A DNA stretch of 64,000 nucleotides, from NCBI RefSeq assembly GCF_947501385.1, contig NZ_CANMVP010000010.1, positions 1-64,000 of the forward strand, written 5' to 3'. How positions within the stretch are numbered: the first letter of the stretch is position 1; each line of letters begins with the position of its first letter. The notes below the pieces were generated by a model. That model was not told where the DNA came from and searched no databases. It was given only the letters and a program-made list of their open reading frames with translations. This document shows, one piece after another, positions 34,041 to 43,005 of this stretch. Source of the DNA: an uncultured Polaribacter sp. (GTDB lineage Bacteria; Bacteroidota; Bacteroidia; Flavobacteriales; Flavobacteriaceae). The position numbers and the translations under genes were made by a program.

Positions 34041-34862
34041 TTAACCTCTTCTTCCCATTCTATTATTTCTCATTTCTACCATTTTCTCACGAACAGTTAA
34101 CGTATAATTCTTTTTAGTAATTTCTTTTCCTTTGTCTGGAGCTTCAATTGTAATTTTCTCTTGCTTATTAATTGCAATTTCTGTGCACAGCAAGGTGGTG
34201 TTTTCTACACTTACTTCTAAAATTAAACCAGGCAAACCCCAATATTCGGCGGGTCCTTGAGCTACAGGAATTTGAGTTGTATACCATGCCTCTACTACCG
34301 TCATTTTCTCTTCTGCCGCTTTATCATCTGCGTTTGTATCTGTATTTGTTCTTAAATCGCTCCAAGAAAAATCGTACCAATTTAATTCTGAAGACGGCAC
34401 AAAAGCTTTTGCTTTATAACAGGTATATTGACCAATTTTTTTAGTTTCTGTACCCATCGTCCAAGTAATTCGATATAAATCGTCTTTTACTAAAAAGCGT
34501 TTCCCATAGAACTCTTGACTTTGCACTATTTTATCTTCTTTTATATTTTTATATTGATCTCCTCTTGAAAAATAACCTCCCCAAGAATCAGTTGCTCCAG
34601 AAACAGCATCAATTTTTTCTTCTTCAAGAAATAGCGATTCTTGACTGTTGAAATTTAATACGTATGTTTTTTCCAATCTGTTCTTAAGCCTACTTGCGAC
34701 TTCTTTTTTACGTGCTTCGCTTAATCTTGCTCCCCAAGTACCAAGATCCATTTTAGATTTAGAAACATAAATTGCCTTGCCACTAAAATCTTGAGCGTTT
34801 GTACTGAGTGTTACTAATATGATCGCTGTACATAAAACGAATTTAGAAATAATTGCATTCAT
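34041..34862 (-). CDS. GLPGLI family exported protein
   Basis: The start MNAIISKFVLC at 34862 is selected for its signal peptide (cleavage near TNAQ). 273 residues. The namesake motif YWGLPGLILEV is present near residue 200 and the beta-rich context around it matches the family of secreted Bacteroidota proteins of unknown function. An Arg-rich end (NNRMGRRG) follows. No obvious operon partner. Confidence 0.85.
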   Translation of the reverse strand: MNAIISKFVLCTAIILVTLSTNAQDFSGKAIYVSKSKMDLGTWGARLSEARKKEVASRLKNRLEKTYVLNFNSQESLFLEEEKIDAVSGATDSWGGYFSRGDQYKNIKEDKIVQSQEFYGKRFLVKDDLYRITWTMGTETKKIGQYTCYKAKAFVPSSELNWYDFSWSDLRTNTDTNADDKAAEEKMTVVEAWYTTQIPVAQGPAEYWGLPGLILEVSVENTTLLCTEIAINKQEKITIEAPDKGKEITKKNYTLTVREKMVEMRNNRMGRRG

Positions 34863-35002
34863 GGGTATGTTGGTTTTATTAATTCTGTTTAACAAATGTA
34901 TCGAATTAATAAACAAGTATTTTCTTTTAATTCAAACATTAACAATAATTTAGGGTGGTATTTTACGAGTTCTTAGAAATACACCTAAATATTGCTCATA
35001 AA

Positions 35003-35027
35003 AAAAGACTTGTTTTCACAAGCCTTT
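35003..35027 (-). terminator. intrinsic terminator of the FabH-like gene
   Basis: On the minus strand AAGGCTTGT pairs with ACAAGTCTT (one G-U) and a T run follows. It lies 23 bp past the stop. Confidence 0.7.
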
Positions 35028-35049
35028 ACAAATAAATAGTTTTCTAAAG

Positions 35050-36069
35050 TTACCAGCGAATCATAACACTTCCCCAGGTAAATCCACTTCCAAAGGCAGC
35101 TAAAACAACCAAATCATTGTCTTTTATTTTTCCTAATTCCCAAGCTTCCGTTAATGCAATAATTACAGAAGCTGCTGTGGTATTTCCGTATTTCATAATG
35201 TTGTTATGCACTTTGTCATCAGACAGTTGAAATTTCTTTTGAATAAACTGTGCAATACGCAAATTGGCTTGATGCGGAATTAACATATCGATGTCTTCTT
35301 TCTGTAAATTATTTGCCTCTAGACCTTCCATAATGGCTTCAGAAAAACGCCCAATAGCGTGTTTAAATACAAATTGTCCGTTCATGTGAGGGTAATAAGA
35401 AACATCATCAGGATTGTTCGCCTCTAGAATTTCTGGCACCCAACGCTGTGTAGAGGGGCCTTCCAAAACCAATTCTTTCGCGTGTTTTCCCTCAGAATGT
35501 AAATGAGAGGATAAAATTCCTTTTCCTTGTGACTTTTCAGAATCTGAACATCTAGACAAAACAGCGGCTCCTGCTCCATCTCCAAAAATTACGGTGACGC
35601 CTCTACCTCTTGTCGATTTTTCCAATCCACCAGAATGATTTTCTGCACCAATGACCAAGATGTTTTTATACATCCCCGTTTTTATAAATTGATCTGCTAC
35701 AGACATCGCATAGATAAATCCAGAACATTGGTTGCGTACATCTAATGCGCCAATTGTTGGCATGTCTAACATGTCTTGCACTTGTACACCACCTCCAGGA
35801 AAATACATGTCTGGACTTAACGTTGCAAACACAATAAAATCGATATCGTCTTTGGTTAAACCAGCTCTTTCAATGGCAATTCTAGAAGCTTTTGCACCCA
35901 TTACAGCTGTGGTATCTCCCGTTTTTGGATCAATCCATCTACGTTCTTCAATCCCTGTTCTTTCTTGAATCCATTCGTCTGAAGTTTCCATAAACTCCTT
36001 TAAATCCTCATTTTTTACAATATTATCAGGAACATAGTACCCAAGACCCGTTATTTTTGAATTATACAT
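35050..36069 (-). CDS. beta-ketoacyl-ACP synthase III-like enzyme
   Basis: 339 residues with the FabH triad Cys115 (NQCSGFIY), His266 (PHQANLRI) and Asn296 (YGNTTAAS). The family condenses acetyl-CoA with malonyl-ACP to start fatty acid synthesis, though many Bacteroidota carry additional FabH homologues in other pathways. It lies alone, without the usual plsX, accB or rpmF neighbours, and may be a secondary copy. The length matches the family. Confidence 0.87.
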   Translation of the reverse strand: MYNSKITGLGYYVPDNIVKNEDLKEFMETSDEWIQERTGIEERRWIDPKTGDTTAVMGAKASRIAIERAGLTKDDIDFIVFATLSPDMYFPGGGVQVQDMLDMPTIGALDVRNQCSGFIYAMSVADQFIKTGMYKNILVIGAENHSGGLEKSTRGRGVTVIFGDGAGAAVLSRCSDSEKSQGKGILSSHLHSEGKHAKELVLEGPSTQRWVPEILEANNPDDVSYYPHMNGQFVFKHAIGRFSEAIMEGLEANNLQKEDIDMLIPHQANLRIAQFIQKKFQLSDDKVHNNIMKYGNTTAASVIIALTEAWELGKIKDNDLVVLAAFGSGFTWGSVMIRW

Positions 36070-36161
36070 AATTTATAGACGTATTTTTTAGTTATTTGTT
36101 TGTTTGTAGTTAGCTAAAATAGTGATAAATTAAGACCTTTACAAAAAGAGATTTTTAAAGA

Positions 36162-37295
36162 ATGATTATATTAAAATTTATAGTTGTTATTTTATTAATA
36201 ACATCTTGTAATTCCCCAAATTTAAATGGACACTATCATTTAGAATGGGGTAATAGTACGAGTTTTCAAACTTGGAATTTCAAAAAAAATAGAATTAGAA
36301 TAAATGATTCTCTTTGCTCTGACCAAAAACAAGTTTGTTATGGAATGCCTATAAAGTTCAAAGGAGATTCAATTTATGTTCCCTGGGTAGATTTTATTCT
36401 TGAAGCAAAATATTATATTGATAATAATGGAATCATCTATTTAGAAGATGGTACTGAAAAACCACTGAAATTAATACCAAAAAATGACTGCATAAATTCT
36501 GCAGATTATCTTAATCGCAAAGTTTCAAATTTAGAAAGTTCTTTTGATTTAGTTTCTCTTTATTACAATACTCATGGCAAATCGGCTTTTCCAAAAAACT
36601 CAGAAAATGAGTTAATTATTGGTAAAAAAAATGGAGCTCCTTATTACATATTAAATAATCAATTATTAAAATTTTCTGATAATTCGTTTAATGTTCCTAA
36701 AGCTAAATCATCAAATGATATTTGGATTTATATTGACAATAAAGTGCAATTAAAAGAGGTTTTGATAATTTTTAAAGAACTTTATGACAAAAATTATAAA
36801 ATTTATTTCTCTTCAAAAGATGAAAAAGAAAATAATGAACAAGTAATTGTTTTCAAAAAGTCTATAACAAAAATTGACAAAAAAAATAATACTACTATTA
36901 TCAATACTTGTGAATATTGTGAAAAACATCCAACTCAAAAAATAGACTCAATAATTAATTTTAAAGTTTTTGGTAAAGATTCTTGTATTGTAAATAATAA
37001 AATAACAGATTACTTTCAATTAAGAAATAATATAGTTCGGTTTTTAAAACAAAACAGAAGCACAAGATTAAATACAGAAATACAATTAGAAATTAATTCG
37101 AACATGTTATTCGAAGACTATTTATATCTTTTAGGTGATATAGAGTTTGTAAACACAGAATTATTAGGCACATATTACAGAGACACAATAGACACTGATT
37201 TTAAATATATTTCTAACAAACAAAATAGTCGAAATAGAGAAAATTTAGAATTAGAATTTCCCCTAAGATTAAAAGAAATTATAAAACCTTTTTAA
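36162..37295 (+). CDS. lipoprotein of unknown function
   Basis: 377 residues with lipoprotein signal LLITSCNS (Cys16). The sequence is AT-rich with many Asn, Lys and Ile. A CEYC motif sits at residues 250-253. Two segments (about 185-230 and 285-345) loosely recall periplasmic ExbD-type alpha/beta folds. Not recognised. The gene stands between fabH-like and htpG and ends in a terminator that overlaps the htpG promoter. Confidence 0.6.
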   Translation: MIILKFIVVILLITSCNSPNLNGHYHLEWGNSTSFQTWNFKKNRIRINDSLCSDQKQVCYGMPIKFKGDSIYVPWVDFILEAKYYIDNNGIIYLEDGTEKPLKLIPKNDCINSADYLNRKVSNLESSFDLVSLYYNTHGKSAFPKNSENELIIGKKNGAPYYILNNQLLKFSDNSFNVPKAKSSNDIWIYIDNKVQLKEVLIIFKELYDKNYKIYFSSKDEKENNEQVIVFKKSITKIDKKNNTTIINTCEYCEKHPTQKIDSIINFKVFGKDSCIVNNKITDYFQLRNNIVRFLKQNRSTRLNTEIQLEINSNMLFEDYLYLLGDIEFVNTELLGTYYRDTIDTDFKYISNKQNSRNRENLELEFPLRLKEIIKPF

Positions 37296-37299
37296 ACGC

Positions 37300-37312
37300 T
37301 GACATCTTGTCA
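37300..37312 (+). promoter_or_regulatory. palindrome TGACA-N3-TGTCA upstream of htpG
   Basis: A perfect 5-bp dyad with a 3-bp spacer lies 12 bp upstream of the -24 element of the candidate sigma-54 promoter. It is a plausible operator for a stress regulator. Confidence 0.55.
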
Positions 37313-37314
37313 CG

Positions 37315-37337
37315 ATACCATCTTTGGTATTTTTTTT
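37315..37337 (+). terminator. intrinsic terminator of the lipoprotein gene
   Basis: A 6-bp stem ATACCA / TGGTAT with a 4-nt loop is followed by a run of seven T. It overlaps the htpG promoter. Confidence 0.65.
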
Positions 37338-37339
37338 GC
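37325..37339 (+). promoter_or_regulatory. htpG: candidate sigma-54 promoter of htpG
   Basis: TGGTATTTTTTTTGC carries GG-N10-GC, the exact -24/-12 spacing of RpoN promoters, and matches TGG, A and TTGC of the consensus. The transcript would start near 37350, leaving a leader of about 35 nt before the htpG ATG. A chance match in an AT-rich background is possible, since most of the spacer is a T run. Confidence 0.5.
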
Positions 37340-37385
37340 CTATTGTTAAAGCATTATTCATAAAATTAATTAAAATATATATACA

Positions 37386-39299
37386 ATGGCAAAAGGAAAT
37401 ATTAATGTATCCGTAGAAAATATCTTTCCGCTGATTAAGAAGTTCTTATATTCTGATCATGAAATCTTTTTACGTGAACTGGTTTCTAACGGAACCGATG
37501 CAACCACTAAATTAAAACACTTAATCGCTATAGGTGAAGCAAAAACAGAATTGGGAGATGCTAAAATTGAAATTAGTATTGAAAAAGAAGCTAAAACCTT
37601 AACAATTAAAGACAAAGGTTTAGGAATGACCATGGAAGAAGTTGAAAAATACATCAACCAAATTGCATTTTCTGGAGCAGAAGAATTCTTAGAAAAGTAT
37701 AAAGACGACAAAAATGATACGGGTGTAATTGGTCATTTTGGTCTTGGTTTTTACTCTGCATTTATGGTGGCAGAAAAAGTAGATATCTTTACAAAGTCTT
37801 TTAAAGATGCACCTGCTGCACATTGGACTTGTGATGGATCTCCAGAATACACCTTAGTGGAACATGACAAAAAAGACAGAGGAACAGAAATTGTTTTACA
37901 CATCGCAGAAGATTCTACAGAATTTTTAGAAGAAAGTAAAATTAGTGGTTTGTTAAACAAATACAATCGTTTTAATCAAGTACCTATTGTTTTTGGAACA
38001 GAAGAAATTAACGATCCTGAGTTTACTCCAAAAACAACCAAAGATAAAGACGGAAAAGAGACTACAGAAGCTCACAAACAAATTACCGTTCCAAAAATTA
38101 TCAACAATACAAATCCTGCTTGGATTAAGAAACCAGCAGATTTAACTGATGAAGATTATACGAATTTTTACAGAGAATTGTATCCAATGCAATTTGAAGA
38201 ATCTTTATTTCACATTCACTTAAATGTAGATTATCCGTTTAACTTAACAGGAATTTTATTTTTCCCAAAGTTGAGTCCGTCTATGGACATGCAAAAGGAT
38301 AAAATTCAGTTATACCAAAATCAAGTGTATGTAACAGACAATGTAGAAGGCATTGTACCCGACTTTTTACAGATGCTAAAGGGTGTGATTGATTCTCCAG
38401 ACATTCCTTTAAATGTTTCTAGATCTTATTTACAAGCAGATGGTGCTGTAAAGAAAATCTCTGGCTATATAACTAAGAAAGTTGCAGACAAATTAACTTC
38501 TTTATTCAAAAATAATCGTGAAGATTTTGAGAAAAAATGGAACGATATTAAAGTAATTATTGAGTACGGAATGCTGTCTGAAGATAAATTCTTTGACAAG
38601 GCGAAGAAATTTGCCTTATATCCAACCGTAGCAGATAGCTATTTTACCTTTGATGAGCTGATTGAAAAGACAAAAGCTACACAGGTTGATAAAGACGGAA
38701 ATCATGTTATTTTATATGCTTCTAATAAAGAAGCTCAACACAGTTACATTCAAGATGTAACCGCAAAAGGTTATGAAGTATTGATTTTGGATTCTCCTAT
38801 TATTTCTCATTTAATGCAAAAATTAGAAGGAGGCGATACCAAAGTAAAATTCACCAGAGTAGATGCTGATCATGTAGATAATTTAATTAAAAAAGATGAG
38901 AATGTAATTTCTAAATTGTCTGATAAAGAAAAAGAAACGCTAAAACCAATTATTGAAGCTGCTGTTCCTAAAGAAACCTATACGGTTCAATTAGAAGCAA
39001 TGGATTCTGCATCTTCTCCGTTTATGATTACAGTACCAGAATTCATGCGTAGAATGAAAGAAATGCAAGCTTCTGGAGGTGGTGGTGGAATGATGGGAAT
39101 GGGTAATTTCCCAGACATGTACAACTTGGTAGTAAATACCAACAGTCCTTTAGTTTCTGAAATCTTAAATAACAAAGATGAAAAAGCACAGAAACATTTA
39201 ATTTCCCAAGCTTTTGATTTGGCAAAATTATCTCAAAACTTACTACATGGTGAAGAATTGACAAACTTTATTAAGCGTTCTTACGAGTTGATTAAGTAA
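37386..39299 (+). CDS. htpG: molecular chaperone HtpG (Hsp90 family)
   Basis: 637 residues: N-terminal GHKL ATPase with ELVSNGTDA, DKGLGMT and GHFGLGFYSAF, a middle domain, and a C-terminal dimerisation domain. All family boxes are visible, and a Gly/Met-rich loop (GGGGGMMGMG) lies near residue 565. It acts in folding and stress tolerance in the cytoplasm. The promoter region has a palindrome and a sigma-54-like element. Confidence 0.93.
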   Translation: MAKGNINVSVENIFPLIKKFLYSDHEIFLRELVSNGTDATTKLKHLIAIGEAKTELGDAKIEISIEKEAKTLTIKDKGLGMTMEEVEKYINQIAFSGAEEFLEKYKDDKNDTGVIGHFGLGFYSAFMVAEKVDIFTKSFKDAPAAHWTCDGSPEYTLVEHDKKDRGTEIVLHIAEDSTEFLEESKISGLLNKYNRFNQVPIVFGTEEINDPEFTPKTTKDKDGKETTEAHKQITVPKIINNTNPAWIKKPADLTDEDYTNFYRELYPMQFEESLFHIHLNVDYPFNLTGILFFPKLSPSMDMQKDKIQLYQNQVYVTDNVEGIVPDFLQMLKGVIDSPDIPLNVSRSYLQADGAVKKISGYITKKVADKLTSLFKNNREDFEKKWNDIKVIIEYGMLSEDKFFDKAKKFALYPTVADSYFTFDELIEKTKATQVDKDGNHVILYASNKEAQHSYIQDVTAKGYEVLILDSPIISHLMQKLEGGDTKVKFTRVDADHVDNLIKKDENVISKLSDKEKETLKPIIEAAVPKETYTVQLEAMDSASSPFMITVPEFMRRMKEMQASGGGGGMMGMGNFPDMYNLVVNTNSPLVSEILNNKDEKAQKHLISQAFDLAKLSQNLLHGEELTNFIKRSYELIK

Positions 39300-39315
39300 G
39301 ATTAAAATGAAATTT

Positions 39316-39361
39316 ACCACATAGGTACATATAGGCTATGTTTTCTATGTAACTATGTGGT
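39316..39361. repeat. imperfect inverted repeat with ACCACATAG arms
   Basis: Arms ACCACATAGGTACATA and TATGTAACTATGTGG (two mismatches) surround a loop rich in CTATG. It lies just after htpG and resembles dispersed flavobacterial repeats. Confidence 0.6.
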
Positions 39362-39380
39362 CAGAATAAATAATATTTAT

Positions 39381-39411
39381 AACCTCTTTGTGAAAACAAG
39401 GAGGTTTTTTT
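39381..39411 (+). terminator. intrinsic terminator of htpG
   Basis: An 11-bp stem AACCTCTTTGT / ACAAGGAGGTT with one G-U pair and a GAAA loop is followed by a T run. Confidence 0.85.
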
Positions 39412-39712
39412 ATTTGACTTTCTCATGTAAATCAGCTAAATTCGTTTTACTGCTGATATAAAACATAAAATATTGGATATCATTATAGTTAAACGAAACC
39501 CTAATTTCTTATTTAAATACCCTACACCAACTTCGCTTATAAAACAAACTAGATAACTCAATCTAATGTTTAACTACTAACCTATTTTATAGTTTTAGGA
39601 TATAACTATAAAAAATACAGCACAAAATAATTTTAAGCAATCTTAAAAAGTTGCTCTTCAATCTAAAAATAAATATTAAATTTAGCTTTTCTAAATGTAA
39701 AGATAATTTGTT
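39412..39712. other. AT-rich spacer upstream of the metallopeptidase gene
   Basis: I see no open reading frame or RNA gene here. The only possible signal is TAGCTTTT at 39684-39691, a weak -7 box for the downstream gene. Confidence 0.5.
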
Positions 39713-40609
39713 ATGAAATGGAGAGGAAGTAAAAGGAGTTCTAATGTAGAAGATCGAAGAGGCCAAAGTTCTGGAAGAGGGATTGGTGGTGGTTTGGGTA
39801 CCATGCTTATTCCGTTATTACTCAAGTTGATTACTACTAAAAAAGGACTTATTATTGTGGGTGTAGGTGTGGCTATTCTGTATTTTACAGGCACAAATCC
39901 GTTACAATTATTAACGGGTGGCAGTAGCACAAACAATCAAATTGTAAATTCTTCTAATTATAAAGGGACAGTAAAAGAGAACGAGCTTGCCGCAATGAGT
40001 AATCGTGTTTTAGCAAGTACAGAAGCTGTTTGGAATCAACTTTTACCAAATTATAGAGAACCTACTTTGGTGCTTTTTACCAATTCTGTAACTTCTGCTT
40101 GTGGTGGTGCTTCGAGTGCAACAGGTCCTTTTTATTGTCCTGGAGATGAAAAACTATATATAGACTTAAGTTTTTTTGAAGAAATGGGCAGGAAGTTAAA
40201 TGCGCCTGGAGATTTCGCTCAAGCTTACGTGATTGCGCATGAAGTTGGGCATCATATACAGCAAATCACAGGAATTAACGAAAAAGTTCAAAAAATGCGA
40301 GGAAGAGTTAGCAAAACTGAATACAATAAATATTCGGTAATGCTAGAATTACAAGCCGACTTTCTAGCCGGTGTTTGGGCACACCATTCTCAAAATATGG
40401 ATCTGATCTTAGAGCCTGGAGATTTAGAGGAAGCATTAAACGCAGCTTTTGCAATTGGTGATGACAGGTTGCAAAAACAATCTACGGGAAGAGTGGTTCC
40501 AGATTCTTTTACCCATGGTACTTCTGCACAAAGAATGCGCTGGTTTAAAAAAGGCTTTGATACTGGAGATGTAAATCGAGGTGATACTTTTAATGCCAGT
40601 TCATTATAA
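39713..40609 (+). CDS. YpfJ/KPN_02809-type neutral zinc metallopeptidase
   Basis: 298 residues with an N-terminal soluble segment rich in Arg/Ser/Gly (MKWRGSKRSS, QSSGRGIGGG), one membrane helix at about 45-58, and a peptidase domain whose zinc motif HEVGH lies at 176-180. Other family blocks are SACGGASSATGPFYCPGDEKLYID and ELQADFLAGVWAHH, the latter with the third ligand. Substrate unknown; the family is usually annotated as a putative metalloprotease with a periplasmic domain. The downstream acetyltransferase gene may be co-transcribed. Confidence 0.85.
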   Translation: MKWRGSKRSSNVEDRRGQSSGRGIGGGLGTMLIPLLLKLITTKKGLIIVGVGVAILYFTGTNPLQLLTGGSSTNNQIVNSSNYKGTVKENELAAMSNRVLASTEAVWNQLLPNYREPTLVLFTNSVTSACGGASSATGPFYCPGDEKLYIDLSFFEEMGRKLNAPGDFAQAYVIAHEVGHHIQQITGINEKVQKMRGRVSKTEYNKYSVMLELQADFLAGVWAHHSQNMDLILEPGDLEEALNAAFAIGDDRLQKQSTGRVVPDSFTHGTSAQRMRWFKKGFDTGDVNRGDTFNASSL

Positions 40610-40640
40610 ACATTTTAGTAATTTCTGATTTATTTTTTTG

Positions 40641-41156
40641 ATGATTCAAATTGTAAAAGCGACTCAAAAAGACGCCAAATTGCTCTCTAAATTGAGTATT
40701 GCGTCTTTTTTAGTTCCTCATGGTCATTCTGCTCCCAAAGTAGCTATAGACAACTATGTATCGAGTAATTTTAGCGAAGAGAATTTTGTAAATGAATTAT
40801 CGAATTCTAATTTTCAATATTATCTAATGTATTATAAAGAGGAAGTTGCTGGTTTTTCTAAAGTAATTTTTAATACTGAAAATGAAAATATTGTTGCTAA
40901 AAACACCACCAAGATGGAGCGTTTGTATCTTCTAAAAGAATTTTACAATCTTGGTTTGGGAAAAACATTCATGCATTTTAATATTCAATTGGCAAAGCAA
41001 CAGCAACAAGCTGGTATTTGGTTGGCCGTTTGGGTAGAAAACCCAAGAGCCATTGCTTTCTATAAAAAAACAGGTTTTAAAATAGTAGGCGCATATGATT
41101 TTCCTATTTCAAAAACACATTCGAATCCTAATCATATCTTATACCTAGAGTTTTAA
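40641..41156 (+). CDS. GNAT family N-acetyltransferase
   Basis: About 171 residues (an extra Met is encoded at 40638). The acetyl-CoA block is LYLLKEFYNLGLGKTFMHFNI and the later GIWLAVWVENPRAIAFYKKTGFKIVGAY gives the typical beta4-alpha4 portion of GNAT enzymes. It is cytoplasmic, with an unknown amine substrate. The gene follows the metallopeptidase by 31 nt. Confidence 0.8.
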   Translation: MIQIVKATQKDAKLLSKLSIASFLVPHGHSAPKVAIDNYVSSNFSEENFVNELSNSNFQYYLMYYKEEVAGFSKVIFNTENENIVAKNTTKMERLYLLKEFYNLGLGKTFMHFNIQLAKQQQQAGIWLAVWVENPRAIAFYKKTGFKIVGAYDFPISKTHSNPNHILYLEF

Positions 41157-41167
41157 GTTATCTTTTT

Positions 41168-41175
41168 TATCTTTG
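41168..41175 (+). promoter_or_regulatory. -7 element TATCTTTG
   Basis: A perfect TAnnTTTG box lies 17 bp before the start of the TolB-like gene. Confidence 0.5.
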
Positions 41176-41192
41176 AGAAAACCAATCTTAAA

Positions 41193-42374
41193 ATGAAAAA
41201 ACTACTGATTCTAATTCTTTTTACAACCTTAGTTTTTAATGCACAGGTAAATACAGAAGTGTATGTTTTTGATATTGTTGAAACAGCGCATAAAACAACA
41301 TTACAAAACGAAAAAAACATCTCTAATAATTTAGGTTACGATAGTCAGCCTTATTTTTACGATGCTACAACCGTTATTTTTTCTTCGGCTAGAAACGGGA
41401 AAACAGACATTGCTTTGTACGATTTAAAAATGAACAGACCAGGTTTGAATTATATTTCTGAAACTAAAAATGGTGGCGAATATTCACCCAAAAGAATACC
41501 AAATTCTAATGACATTTCTGCAGTTAGATTAGACAATGATGGCTTGCAACGTTTTTACAGCTACAATTTTAAAACAAAAGAATCAACAGCACTTATTGCC
41601 AACTTAAAAGTCGCGTATCCAACCTGGGTTGATAAAAATACAGTTATCGCGGTTGCTATTGTACAGGATTCTTTAGAACTATTTATTTCAGATCTAAAGA
41701 AAAAAACCAATACTTCTGTTGCAAAAATGGTAGGACGCTCTGTACATAAAATTCCGAATTCTAATTTAGTTAGTTTTATCAGCAAAGAAAATGAAAAGTA
41801 CTGGTTGCTAAAATCTTTACATCCTGTTACTAAAGAAATTAAAACAATTACTTCTGTTGGTACTTCGGAAGATGTTGCTTGGTTACCCAACGGAACCTTG
41901 TTACTTTCACGTGGAAATAAAATTGATCAATTCAATCCTCAAAAAGATAAAAAGCCCTCTTTATTTTATAGCTTTTCTGATGGAAACATCAACAACATTT
42001 CTAGAATGGCCATTGATAAAACAGGAACCAAAATAGCTCTTGTAGCAGAAATATCGCCTAAATATTTAGCACAAGAACAATTAGAAGGATACAATCAGAG
42101 AGATATTGATGCCTTTTTAAAACCTTATGCAAAAGATGTAAAAGTCTATAATTTTCCTAATGAACTTAGATATGAAGGCTTAGAAACCATGCGGAAAAGG
42201 TATGAAGGTTTCTTTAAAAATACGCAAGATTTACACTGCGAATTGACCAATAGAATTGTGTTTAAAAATACAGTCATAGATCATGAATTGGTAACTGCAA
42301 ATGGCAGACAATTTAAAGCAGTAGCAATTTATAAAATAAAAAACGGAAAAATTTCTTCAGTTACTTTTATGTAA
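41193..42374 (+). CDS. exported TolB-like propeller with C-terminal NTF2-like domain
   Basis: 393 residues with signal peptide ending near NAQ. The first 290 residues have PD40/TolB-like repeats (DATTVIFSSARNGKTDIALYDL, TKIALVAEIS), a partial beta-propeller. The last 90 residues form a SnoaL/NTF2-like module (RDIDAFLKPYAKDVKVYNFP, TMRKRYEGFF). This domain pair is known from Bacteroidota proteins of uncertain function. It is a single gene with its own -7 box. Confidence 0.75.
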   Translation: MKKLLILILFTTLVFNAQVNTEVYVFDIVETAHKTTLQNEKNISNNLGYDSQPYFYDATTVIFSSARNGKTDIALYDLKMNRPGLNYISETKNGGEYSPKRIPNSNDISAVRLDNDGLQRFYSYNFKTKESTALIANLKVAYPTWVDKNTVIAVAIVQDSLELFISDLKKKTNTSVAKMVGRSVHKIPNSNLVSFISKENEKYWLLKSLHPVTKEIKTITSVGTSEDVAWLPNGTLLLSRGNKIDQFNPQKDKKPSLFYSFSDGNINNISRMAIDKTGTKIALVAEISPKYLAQEQLEGYNQRDIDAFLKPYAKDVKVYNFPNELRYEGLETMRKRYEGFFKNTQDLHCELTNRIVFKNTVIDHELVTANGRQFKAVAIYKIKNGKISSVTFM

Positions 42375-42409
42375 AATTGATAAAAAAAGATTTTTTGAAA
42401 GCAACTATC

Positions 42410-42600
42410 CTAGAGGCAGAGCCATAGAGGAATTTCGCTGGTTTCATACCCAGTCAAGCTGGGTACAAGCTTTGACCTAAAAAAAGGTCAAAAAGCAAAA
42501 TTCTGTATTTAGATTCCCGTTCCTGCTTGCCGCAGGCAGGTTCACGGGAATGACACTTTCAATGGAAACCCCGAGGCAGAGCCTCGAGGAAATCTTTTCG
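42410..42600. repeat. composite intergenic repeat block
   Basis: Two copies of GAGGCAGAGCC(T/A)NGAGGAA lie at about 42412-42437 and 42570-42594. Between them a CCCAGTCAAGCTGGG hairpin and a copy (42500-42558) of the element at 11071-11130, inverted, are seen. No gene is present in this gap. Confidence 0.75.
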
Positions 42601-42635
42601 ATTAAAAAGACCTCTTTAATTCATTATTAATCGTA

Positions 42636-42647
42636 ATATTGCAATAT
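42636..42647 (+). promoter_or_regulatory. ArsR-type operator palindrome ATATTGCAATAT
   Basis: A perfect 12-bp palindrome lies 10 bp before the ArsR start codon, where such regulators bind their own promoters. No good -7 box is distinguishable from it. Confidence 0.6.
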
Positions 42648-42657
42648 ATAAATTATT

Positions 42658-42984
42658 ATGGGACTCACGAAATCAGAAATATTTACGGAAGCACAGAACA
42701 GCATTGCTGCTATTGCCAAAGTATTAGGGCATCCTGCTAGAATTGCCATTTTAGAATATCTTTTAAAATTGAAGCGTTGCGTTTGTGGAGATTTGGTAAA
42801 AGAAATAGGATTGGCACAACCCACCATATCTCAGCACTTAAAAGAATTAAAAAATTTGGGGATCATCAAAGGCAATATCGAAGGAACAAGTGTTTGCTAT
42901 TGTATACACGAAGAGAATTGGAAAAAAATAAATAATGTCTTGAGTCAATTTTTAAATCAAGATTTAAACGAAAACTGTTGCTAA
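42658..42984 (+). CDS. ArsR/SmtB-family transcriptional regulator
   Basis: 108 residues with the winged helix AQNSIAAIAKVLGHPARIAIL, KRCVCGDLVKEIGLAQPTISQHLKEL and GTSVCYC. The Cys pair of CVC and the C-terminal NENCC could sense arsenite or another thiophilic metal. It represses its operon until metal binds. The next two genes follow within 30 nt. Confidence 0.85.
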   Translation: MGLTKSEIFTEAQNSIAAIAKVLGHPARIAILEYLLKLKRCVCGDLVKEIGLAQPTISQHLKELKNLGIIKGNIEGTSVCYCIHEENWKKINNVLSQFLNQDLNENCC

Positions 42985-43005
42985 TAATATAAATTAGAAA
43001 GGAAA

